A DNA stretch of 35,109 nucleotides, from assembly GCA_903911085.1 (NCBI GenBank), contig CAIWCC010000013.1, positions 1 through 35,109 on the forward strand, in the 5' to 3' direction. Both the position numbers and the translations under genes were made by a program. Under the pieces are notes generated by a model. The model made no database searches, was not told where the DNA came from, and saw nothing but the letters and a program-made list of their open reading frames with translations. The DNA is from an uncultured Bacteroidales bacterium. Lineage in GTDB: Bacteria; Bacteroidota; Bacteroidia; Bacteroidales; Paludibacteraceae. Positions 1 through 6,138 of this stretch are shown here, piece by piece; within the stretch, counting starts at the first letter, position 1; each line of letters starts with the position of its first letter.

Positions 1-42
1 ATTAAATAATTGAACATGGGGCTTTGCCCCAAACCCCACTCA

Positions 43-66
43 CTTTTTTGCCTTGATGCAAAAAAG
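43..66. terminator. hairpin with A/T-rich arms
   Basis: CTTTTTTGC (43-51) is complementary to GCAAAAAAG (58-66) around a six-base loop. It could end transcription from either side, but no adjacent gene is visible to the left, so it may equally be part of a dispersed intergenic repeat. Confidence 0.35.
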
Positions 67-101
67 TAAGCAAAAAAAATCAATACTTCGCCTGCTTCAC
101 T

Positions 102-207
102 CGAAAAATTAGTCGTTTGTATGCTGAAAACTTTTAAACTCGCACCGACGGAATACGTCGGCACTCAAACACAAAAGTTTTCTACGCATACTTCACTCCA
201 TTTTTCG
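102..207. repeat. compound imperfect palindrome, ~106 bp
   Basis: Four nested complementary blocks are visible: CGAAAAAT (102-109) with ATTTTTCG (200-207); GTATGC (119-124) with GCATAC (186-191); AAAACTTTT (127-135) with AAAAGTTTT (173-181); and CCGACG (145-150) with CGTCGG (156-161). Together they can fold into one long interrupted stem. No open reading frame lies inside. It may be a miniature mobile repeat or a REP/BIME-like element. Confidence 0.6.
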
Positions 208-415
208 GCTCACCAGACGATGTCAGTCTAGTGCGAAATATGAATAGATTGGTAAAGAGCATATCTTTATATTTAATTTGAAATCTTTTTGTGATGCACT
301 AAAAACATTTTTAAAAACTAATATTTCAGATTACTTATTAGAAATGCTTTACTTATAATTTCGTTGTACATTGAATTCGATAAAGTGCTGATTTTATTGC
401 TCTAAATGCAAAATG

Positions 416-709
416 TAGTTCGGGGAATGTAGAGACGAGTTCGGGGATTGTAGAGATGAGTTCGGGGATTGTTGAGATGAGTTCGGGGATTGTGGAGACG
501 AGTTCGGGGATTGTGGAGACGTGTTCGGGGAATGTTGAGATGAGTTCGGGGAATGTAGAGATGAGTTCGGGGATTGTGGAAATGAGTTCGGGGAAAGTTG
601 AGACGAGTTCGGGGATTTTAGAGATGAGTTCGGGGAATGTTGAGATGTGTTCGGGGAAAGTGGAGACGAGTTCGGGGAATGTAGAGATGAGTTCGGGGAT
701 TGTTGAGCG
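416..709. repeat. 21-bp minisatellite, 14 tandem copies
   Basis: Fourteen consecutive 21-base units share the core GTTCGGGGA followed by a variable half (TTGTAGAGAT and variants). The units follow each other without spacers. The period is a multiple of three, so several frames stay open on both strands; these open frames are not by themselves evidence of a gene. Read on the minus strand in the frame that gives Thr-Ile/Phe-Pro-Glu-Leu-Ile/Val-Ser, most unit-to-unit differences are synonymous or conservative, unlike the other frames. A single diverged copy with its right flank recurs at 2800-2832, beyond the protease gene. Confidence 0.9.
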
Positions 710-922
710 GTTATTCCGTTTATTATTGCGCACTCAGGGGTGTTGAAAGTAATTGTAGACTTTCGCCAGCGAAGTGAACAAAACAAAATCGACAATTTAC
801 ATATTGTACATTAGTGTTTACAAATACAAATGCCTAATGAGAGTATTGCTATTTCTATGAAATTTTTCACAAATAGTATGTTAATAATCTCGAGTCAGTT
901 TTTTTTAAATTTCATTTTTATT

Positions 923-930
923 TACCTTTG
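923..930 (+). promoter_or_regulatory. -7 promoter element of the protease gene
   Basis: TACCTTTG matches the Bacteroidota -7 consensus TAnnTTTG exactly. It lies 25 bases before the ATG at 956, so the mRNA would start near 937. This rules against the upstream ATG at 830 as the start. No convincing -33 TTG box is seen. Confidence 0.5.
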
Positions 931-955
931 CAAAATATACAAATTTAAAACAAAT

Positions 956-2695
956 ATGACTAAAAAGACATTATTATTGACATTTCTATTTTTATTACAG
1001 ATTAGCGTTTTTTCGCAAAAGAAATTAAGAGATTATGTAGTGGTAGTGAAACCTGTATATCACGAATCTACAATAAATTTTCTAAAAGACCTTAGTAAAT
1101 ATGCAACGAATAAGGGCTATATTAATGCAGCAAAATATCTTAATATATTTGCTGAGGGCAAGGGTTTTGGTTCGGGATTTCTGATAAAAGGAACAGATGG
1201 ATTGGTATATGTATTGACCAATCGACACGTAATTTTACAAGCAAAAAATGCAACTATTGAGTTTAATAATACCGATGGTAGCAAAGTGTCGTATGCTGAT
1301 TGTAAAATAATTGCAATAGATCCAAACACTGATTTAGCATTGATAGCATTTCCAGAGGATGTAAAAATTGAACGTTCGCTAAATTTAAAAACCGATGCGC
1401 TTGAAGATGGTAATGAAGTATACTCGGCAGGATTCCCTGGTTTGGATGGGAAACCATCATGGCAACTTGGAAAAGGAGTAATTTCTAATACATCACTAGA
1501 AATGTCAGGTCTTGACCAAGATATAAAAACTTTTGCAATACAGCATACAGCCCAAATAGATAGAGGTAGTTCGGGTGGTCCGTTATTGACTTCTGACACT
1601 TCACAAGTAGTTAAATACTCAGTAATTGGTCTGAACACATGGAAAATTATTGGCAGAGAAAATGTAAACTTATCAATACCAGCAAGCACAATAAAAACAT
1701 TTATATCTTCGGCATTAGTAAAAGAAAAAAATAACGAAAATGAGTTATTAGAAAAAACGAGTCGTCAATTTATTGGCGATTTTATGCATGGATATAAGAA
1801 AGTATTAAAATACGTTGCCTATGATTATGTATCGAAACTAGGTGCCGATAATTTTATACAATATATAAATATGGCATCTCCAAGTGCACAAGAAGATATA
1901 ATTGATGTTTTTCAAAATGGACAAAATCCGGTTGAAGCTGTGCGCATAGCAATAGCAGATGCAATAACTCGAAAATTTGATAAATACAAAAACACACTTA
2001 GTTTCACATCTATTGCAGGGTTAGCATCCGAAAGCGCACCAGCAACTGTATTTTATTCGTACAATAACAAACCAGAAACAACTACATGGCAAATAGAGCA
2101 GAAAAGTTGGAAGATAAATGATGTTGGTAGTTTAAAATTTATAAAAGCTGATGAACGGATAGGTTTTGTTAAAGAAATCGACATAAGATACACTGTAAAT
2201 ATTGGAACATTTTTTCCAAGTTCGGATATAGAATCAGTGGGGTACGGTGGTGAATTACTTTATGGCACAAATTATTATACCGGTTTTGGTATAAATAAAT
2301 ACAGTCATCATGCTTATGCGTTAGATAACAATTATAGCACCGAAAGTAAAGTGACAAAAACTGGATATATTAATTATTACAATCTCCAAGTTCTACTTGG
2401 TTATCGATATCCATTTCAAATAAAACGTTGCTTTATAATTCCGTTTGCACAGATTTATGGTGGAATGAATACTGGAATTGTGAGCAGTTTAGCCGGTGGT
2501 TTTAAATATGGAGTCAATTTTGCATACAAAATGAAAAATGATAGGTTCTTAATGCTTAACTTTAGCCTTAGTCCACGTTATATCAATGACAGCTGGGGTT
2601 CTATTGGTGGCGATGAGAATTATGAATTTGATCATCTTTATGATGCGGATACTGAAATCAAAGGCCTTAATATTGGGATAGGTTACGCGTTTTGA
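956..2695 (+). CDS. secreted HtrA-like serine protease with C-terminal beta-barrel-like region
   Basis: A 579-residue protein. The frame is open from an ATG at 830, but the ATG at 956 is chosen because it starts a clear signal peptide (MTKKTLLLTFLFLLQISVFSQ, split here as MTKKTLLLTF then LLQISVFSQ) just after a good promoter. The trypsin-fold protease domain covers about residues 60-255: His91 in TNRHV, Asp126 in NTDLALI and Ser206 in GSSGGP form the triad of the S1C/HtrA type. No PDZ domain is visible. A helical middle region (about 265-350) follows. From about 403 to the end, alternating polar/aromatic strands rich in Gly and Tyr end in a terminal Phe, as in small outer-membrane barrels; that part is inference. 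It is transcribed alone. It probably acts in the periplasm or outer membrane; the substrate is unknown. Confidence 0.8.
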   Translation: MTKKTLLLTFLFLLQISVFSQKKLRDYVVVVKPVYHESTINFLKDLSKYATNKGYINAAKYLNIFAEGKGFGSGFLIKGTDGLVYVLTNRHVILQAKNATIEFNNTDGSKVSYADCKIIAIDPNTDLALIAFPEDVKIERSLNLKTDALEDGNEVYSAGFPGLDGKPSWQLGKGVISNTSLEMSGLDQDIKTFAIQHTAQIDRGSSGGPLLTSDTSQVVKYSVIGLNTWKIIGRENVNLSIPASTIKTFISSALVKEKNNENELLEKTSRQFIGDFMHGYKKVLKYVAYDYVSKLGADNFIQYINMASPSAQEDIIDVFQNGQNPVEAVRIAIADAITRKFDKYKNTLSFTSIAGLASESAPATVFYSYNNKPETTTWQIEQKSWKINDVGSLKFIKADERIGFVKEIDIRYTVNIGTFFPSSDIESVGYGGELLYGTNYYTGFGINKYSHHAYALDNNYSTESKVTKTGYINYYNLQVLLGYRYPFQIKRCFIIPFAQIYGGMNTGIVSSLAGGFKYGVNFAYKMKNDRFLMLNFSLSPRYINDSWGSIGGDENYEFDHLYDADTEIKGLNIGIGYAF

Positions 2696-2799
2696 TTTTG
2701 CACAAACAAGTGTGCACCTCTGTGATATTCGGAATGAATAAAACTGAATGCGGAATTACATTTGAGGATAGTTGAGAAAGCTAAATGGAACGATGGAAT

Positions 2800-2832
2800 A
2801 GGTTCAGGGATTGTGGAGCAGTCATTTCGCTT
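2800..2832. repeat. single diverged copy of the 21-bp repeat and its flank
   Basis: This 33-base segment aligns without gaps to 689-721, the last unit of the minisatellite plus its right flank, with mostly transition differences. Read on the minus strand, the two copies encode KRNDCSTIPEP and KRNNRSTIPEL, with silent changes at several third codon positions. The segment lies on the opposite side of the protease gene from the array. Confidence 0.55.
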
Positions 2833-2886
2833 GTTTTTAGGGAACAAATGGACTGCGCAAAACTATGTTCCATTTGAATTTATTAA

Positions 2887-2916
2887 TTGACAGAATCGGA
2901 ATTCTATCATCCCGGG
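2887..2916 (+). repeat. REP-like hairpin repeat, copy 1
   Basis: TGACAGAAT and ATTCTATCA form a nearly perfect 9-bp stem around a short loop, followed by TCCCGGG. The same element occurs twice more at 11870-11900 and 11909-11937. Here it lies downstream of the protease gene and next to a terminator hairpin. Confidence 0.75.
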
Positions 2917-2922
2917 AGGAAT

Positions 2923-2957
2923 AAAAAAGGCAGCATCAAATTGATACTGTCTTTTTT
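2923..2957. terminator. bidirectional terminator between convergent genes
   Basis: AAAAAAGGCAGCATCAA pairs with TTGATACTGTCTTTTTTT with few mismatches, giving a stem flanked by an A-run on one side and a T-run on the other. It sits between the protease gene (+) and the ArsC-like gene (-), so it can serve both. Confidence 0.8.
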
Positions 2958-3364
2958 TAATCACATTTTGAATCGGTTCCTACATTTGGGCAACTAAGCA
3001 GTCCGCTAATGTAGGTATTACCTCCAAGCAAATCTTTTACCAGCGAGTTATCGAAGCCACAAGCCATTTCTCCATCTACTTCAATCAACGGTCTGCGTAT
3101 AAGTAACGGATCGTTAACCATAGCCTTAAGTGCTTCACTTTCGTCGTACGCTTCGGGCACAATTTCTCCACTTTTTACACGAGGTGCTGCCCTATTGAAC
3201 CATTCGCTCACTGGCATATCGTTAAAAAATAGTCGAAGTGTGGCTTCATCCCAATGCTGATTGAGTATCGAATGCGCCTCAACTCTATGCCCGTGAAGCT
3301 CCAACAAACGTTGTTGTTTAGCGTTGTTGATACAACCGGGTTTTTCGTAAAAATGAATAAGCAT
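2957..3364 (-). CDS. ArsC/Spx-family nitrogenase-associated protein
   Basis: A 135-residue thioredoxin-fold protein of the ArsC/Spx family. Its closest match by recollection is the nitrogenase-associated subfamily (TIGR01616), which shares the opening FYEKPGC-NNAKQ, the EWFNRAAP segment (about 54-61), PLLIRRPL (86-93) and GFDN. A single N-terminal Cys11 is followed by Ile-Asn-Asn, so the CxxC pair of Spx is absent; Cys102, Cys125 and Cys134 are elsewhere. The biochemical role of this subfamily is not firmly known; members occur in nif gene clusters. The gene lies 13 bases after the DUF683-like gene on the same strand, which is also nif-linked, so the two probably form one operon. Arsenate reduction is possible but not favoured. 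Confidence 0.75.
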   Translation of the reverse strand: MLIHFYEKPGCINNAKQQRLLELHGHRVEAHSILNQHWDEATLRLFFNDMPVSEWFNRAAPRVKSGEIVPEAYDESEALKAMVNDPLLIRRPLIEVDGEMACGFDNSLVKDLLGGNTYISGLLSCPNVGTDSKCD

Positions 3365-3377
3365 AAATGTTGTTTTT

Positions 3378-3584
3378 TTAGAGTTTATTGGCGAGCAATT
3401 TTTTATTCAGTTCGTCCCATGCTTTGCAAGCCAAAAAAGCATCTTCGGCATAAGCAGGTATTTCTAAGTAATCTGCCGGTAAGCGGTCTTCTATCAGGTC
3501 GTGCAATGCTCCCGCTTTTTGTGACAATACAAAACGGGCTTTCCTCACTTGTGCATCTAATTCTTTAAGTTCTTCTGCTGTCAT
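3378..3584 (-). CDS. DUF683/CCE_0567-family nif-associated small protein
   Basis: A 68-residue, helix-rich protein beginning MTAEELKELDAQVRKAR and containing GALHDLIEDRLPADY and an ending ACKAWDELNKKL. This pattern matches the DUF683 (Rop-like) family, known from Cyanothece CCE_0567 and found almost only in nitrogen-fixing bacteria. The frame is open to 3662, but the extra residues (MHKLFIING and onward) do not look like the family, so the ATG at 3584 is taken; the ATG at 3593 is the alternative. It is the first gene of a two-gene unit with the ArsC-like protein. The function is uncharacterised; a metal-binding helical bundle has been proposed for the family. Confidence 0.75.
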   Translation of the reverse strand: MTAEELKELDAQVRKARFVLSQKAGALHDLIEDRLPADYLEIPAYAEDAFLACKAWDELNKKLLANKL

Positions 3585-3612
3585 AATTATCATATCTTTT
3601 TTTGGTACTTTG

Positions 3613-3621
3613 CAAAGGGTA
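3613..3621 (-). promoter_or_regulatory. possible -7 element for the nif-associated pair
   Basis: On the minus strand TACCCTTTG resembles the TAnnTTTG consensus but has one extra base between TA and TTTG. It lies 28 bases upstream of the ATG at 3584. Weak evidence. Confidence 0.25.
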
Positions 3622-3735
3622 TGCCAAAAGGTCAAACCGTTTATTATAAATAGCTTATGCATTTTACAAGTAAATCAAAACCAACTTTAATGTATATATT
3701 TTCATTGCAAAACAACATAATTGTAGAGTTGAATG

Positions 3736-3829
3736 TAATTGATAATTGATAGTTGGTAATTGATAATTGATAGTTGATAGTTGATAGTTGATAATTGATA
3801 GTTGATAATTGATAATTGATAGTTGATAA
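3736..3829. repeat. tandem ~10-bp repeat (TTGATAATTGA type)
   Basis: About nine copies of a ten-base unit alternating TTGATAATTGA and TTGATAGTTGA follow one another. The same repeat family, in the opposite orientation, occurs at 24250-24332. Such arrays are common between genes of Bacteroidota and look non-coding. Confidence 0.85.
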
Positions 3830-3992
3830 GACGCGGTTAAAAACAAATTATAAATTAATAAATAATTCTAACTATTTACTGTTTTGAAATGAGTGTGACG
3901 GTTAATCCTTAATTTTGACGCAATTATAATATAATTCTTTTCGTGGGTCTTTGTGTTGAATTTTGTGTTTCTTTGTTTCATAGCTTTTAAAC

Positions 3993-4046
3993 AAAAAAAA
4001 TACGACCTCAACTTTATAAATATAAAATTGAGGTCGTAAAAAAAAG
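3993..4046 (-). terminator. terminator of operon A
   Basis: TACGACCTCAA (4001-4011) is perfectly complementary to TTGAGGTCGTA (4028-4038), and the loop contains a further TTTATA/TATAAA pairing. An A-run at 3993-4000 becomes the U-tract on the minus strand. It lies about 20 bases past the stop codon of the last gene of operon A and has A/T runs on both sides, so it could also work in reverse. Confidence 0.9.
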
Positions 4047-4065
4047 TCAAATCAGTAAACTGAAA

Positions 4066-4791
4066 TTATGGTGCTGTAATAGTTGTATAAGCAGTTCTAA
4101 AAGTATCAATACTTGTAGTAGCAGGCAAATATAACATTCTATACGAATAAGAACCACCAGATGTTGGATATTTCAATAATGGAGTTGTAATAGTTGGTGC
4201 TACAAGATTGGTATATAAATCGCGAACTAAAACTTCTACTCCTTCAGTATTGGTGTATTTAATTTCATGTCCGAGAGCATATTTTCCAAACGTTGGCTCA
4301 ATAACATTACTTGTACTCCAAGTTATAGTAAAGACACCTGTGAACAAGTTAAAATTGTTTCTCATTACCATTCTGTTTTTCAAGAACGATTTATACCTAT
4401 TACCCCATGATGTAACAGTAAATCCCATTGGAATGGAATGTACAGTACTGTCGGCATTCCAAGTTTTCATAGCCAACACATTAGTACCTTCTTTCAGAGA
4501 ATTGATATAATAAACCATTGAATCTTTTCTATTTGTAGGACTCAAAAGAAAATTATAAATAATGTTGGTATCGGCTCTGCTCACTTTCAGATTAGTAGCT
4601 CTAAAGTCACGTGCCCACACAACCAATTTAGCACGTTGATCTCCGCCATAATACTTAAATGAGTCAAGGTTTCCAATCAAAAAATCCTCTCCATTGACCA
4701 TATATTTGTCAAATATCGCATTATTGCTGTCGCACCCAACAAGCCAGACGAAAGATATCAATATAATGAATGCATTTAATATTTTTTTCAT
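4066..4791 (-). CDS. DUF4998-type surface lipoprotein
   Basis: A 241-residue lipoprotein: hydrophobic signal, then a lipobox VGC with Cys20. The remainder is predicted beta-rich. The sequence around residues 30-120 (KYYGGDQRAKLVVWARDF, then VSRADTNIIYNF and TNVLAMKTWNADST) resembles the DUF4998 family, which is found next to SusC/SusD genes in Bacteroidota and has no established biochemical role. Last gene of operon A, 19 bases after the DUF5000-type gene and just before a strong terminator. It is probably a surface glycan-binding or accessory lipoprotein; that is inferred from context only. Confidence 0.7.
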   Translation of the reverse strand: MKKILNAFIILISFVWLVGCDSNNAIFDKYMVNGEDFLIGNLDSFKYYGGDQRAKLVVWARDFRATNLKVSRADTNIIYNFLLSPTNRKDSMVYYINSLKEGTNVLAMKTWNADSTVHSIPMGFTVTSWGNRYKSFLKNRMVMRNNFNLFTGVFTITWSTSNVIEPTFGKYALGHEIKYTNTEGVEVLVRDLYTNLVAPTITTPLLKYPTSGGSYSYRMLYLPATTSIDTFRTAYTTITAP

Positions 4792-4810
4792 TTTTTCTAT
4801 TTTTAAAAGT

Positions 4811-6067
4811 TTATTGAATATTTCCGTACCATGTTATTTCACCAATGTTATGGGTTGTAGGATTTCCACCATCCCATTTAGAAATAGTTTCGATGCGTAC
4901 ATACCTGATTGGAGGCATTCCTGGAGGAAATATAACATCGTAACCAAGTTCTTCGGCATAGTAAATATCGTCGGCAGTAGCCAACAAACCCGATTTGCCA
5001 GATGGTGGCGTGATGTGGTAACCAGCTTGATCGGTTCCCAAAAGAATCCATGCATCTGGTCCTTCAGTATTTGCCGTAGACACGTTTGGACTAGTTGAAC
5101 CCCAAACACGTATATATTCGCCCCAAACTTTGTAATTAAAATTCGCACCACTTCGAGCAAACATTTTCAAACGACTAGGATTAATCCAACCTTTTCCAGT
5201 GGTATTATTGGCTTGAGAGTTCAAGTCGTAAGTTAAACTTGTACATAATCCACCACCTGGACGTGTGCTATAGCAATTGGCACTAGATGTTGAACCATAT
5301 TTATTATCCCAAAGCATGGTGATAGCATTTCCAGAACCATATTCTTGATACGGAATTGTAGGATCACCATTCCATTTCACATGGTATGTTTTAGGAATCA
5401 TTCGTTCAAAAATTGGAGTTACAGTAAGAGAATCTTTTTTAGATTTATTACCCCATCTGTCTAACACTTGAATAAAGAATTTACGTGGAATAGAATCATA
5501 ACCCCTTACATTAACAACTGCTTTTTCGTAAGAAGAATAAAATTTACCACCAATAGTAACTACAGGATGTCCTGCAGCATCGGGAGTGGTTACCATTACA
5601 ATAATCTTTGATTTTAGTGGGTTAGTCCATTTCAAATATATTCCACCAAAATCTCTACCAGCAACCAAAGAGCTCATAATGTCGTAAATTGGCGATTTCA
5701 TTGGTTTTACTTTTACTACAATGGCTGGAGAAACGTTTTGATTCATATCCACGGCAGTAAGCGTAACAGTACGCAATGAATCGTTGTTACCATAGCCGTC
5801 AATTAAAAGTTGATTGGTAGAAGCAGAAGCTGCAGCCTCAGTTTTGGTACCATTGTCCAAATAATAAACCGCTTTTACATACAATAAATCTTTGTCGGTA
5901 GGCAGTGTGTAAGTTAATCTTACGGCACCAGCCAAACTATCGAACGTAACGTTCGACACCGCACCCGGTGGGGTGAATTCAACTGCATATTGTCCAATAA
6001 ATTCTTCTTTACAAGAAAAAAGACATAATGACAATGCAGAAATCAGAATAAAAAATAGTTTTTTCAT
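4811..6067 (-). CDS. DUF4959/DUF5000-type surface lipoprotein
   Basis: A 418-residue lipoprotein with Cys19 in FSCKEE; the charged residues after the Cys resemble the export signal that sends Bacteroidota lipoproteins to the cell surface. Residues about 30-115 look like a fibronectin-type sandwich (DUF4959 type), 125-220 like a second one (DUF5126 type), and 225-418 like a discoidin/F5-8C-type carbohydrate-binding domain (DUF5000 type), seen in the TAWDNKYG-like MLWDNKYGS and the ending RYVRIETISKWDGG then HNIGEITWYG. This architecture is typical of lipoproteins beside SusC/SusD. The domain names are from memory of family patterns. It probably binds glycan at the surface together with SusD. 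Confidence 0.8.
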   Translation of the reverse strand: MKKLFFILISALSLCLFSCKEEFIGQYAVEFTPPGAVSNVTFDSLAGAVRLTYTLPTDKDLLYVKAVYYLDNGTKTEAAASASTNQLLIDGYGNNDSLRTVTLTAVDMNQNVSPAIVVKVKPMKSPIYDIMSSLVAGRDFGGIYLKWTNPLKSKIIVMVTTPDAAGHPVVTIGGKFYSSYEKAVVNVRGYDSIPRKFFIQVLDRWGNKSKKDSLTVTPIFERMIPKTYHVKWNGDPTIPYQEYGSGNAITMLWDNKYGSTSSANCYSTRPGGGLCTSLTYDLNSQANNTTGKGWINPSRLKMFARSGANFNYKVWGEYIRVWGSTSPNVSTANTEGPDAWILLGTDQAGYHITPPSGKSGLLATADDIYYAEELGYDVIFPPGMPPIRYVRIETISKWDGGNPTTHNIGEITWYGNIQ

Positions 6068-6138
6068 ATTACAATATTTTTAATTTAAATGCTTTTGATT
6101 AATTTTTAAATAATCCACAAGCCATAAAATTTTATTAA

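Larger units (their letters stand above)
1..415. other. gene-free left edge with hairpins
   Basis: No coding region is recognisable. The stretch holds a GGGGC/GCCCC hairpin (18-30), a CTTTTTTGC/GCAAAAAAG hairpin (43-66) and the larger compound palindrome at 102-207. The first two hairpins with their A-rich right flank resemble intergenic repeats that recur between genes in many Bacteroidota genomes; that is from general knowledge, since only one copy is visible here. From about 240 to 415 the DNA is AT-rich and featureless. Confidence 0.5.
3585..4065. other. intergenic stretch with repeat and terminator
   Basis: No gene is supported. The stretch holds a possible promoter for the nif-associated pair (3613-3621), a 10-bp-period array (3736-3829), about 160 bases of AT-rich unrecognised DNA, and the terminator of operon A (3993-4046). 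Confidence 0.6.

Noticed and set aside
416-709. Possible CRISPR array
   Set aside because: The 21-base units follow each other directly, without unique spacers, and no cas gene is present.
456-746. Plus-strand open frame of 96 codons (MSSGIVE repeats)
   Set aside because: It is a by-product of a 21-base repeat without stops; unit differences are non-conservative in this frame and there is no promoter or ribosome site.
394-795. Minus-strand open frame of 133 codons (SPNSS repeats)
   Set aside because: Repeat-derived, with a TTG start; competes with the other minus frame, which shows better constraint.
830-955. N-terminal extension of the protease
   Set aside because: A promoter -7 box at 923-930 lies inside it and the signal peptide begins at 956.
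1117-1689. Minus-strand frame of 190 codons
   Set aside because: Lies antisense inside the protease domain, whose catalytic motifs are intact; a shadow frame.
2957-3364. Arsenate reductase annotation
   Set aside because: The fold is ArsC-like, but the detailed motifs match the nitrogenase-associated subfamily and the neighbour is nif-linked; no arsenic resistance gene is nearby.
3664-3846. Minus-strand frame of 60 codons
   Set aside because: It consists mostly of the translated 10-base repeat (YQLSIIN units) and has no other support.
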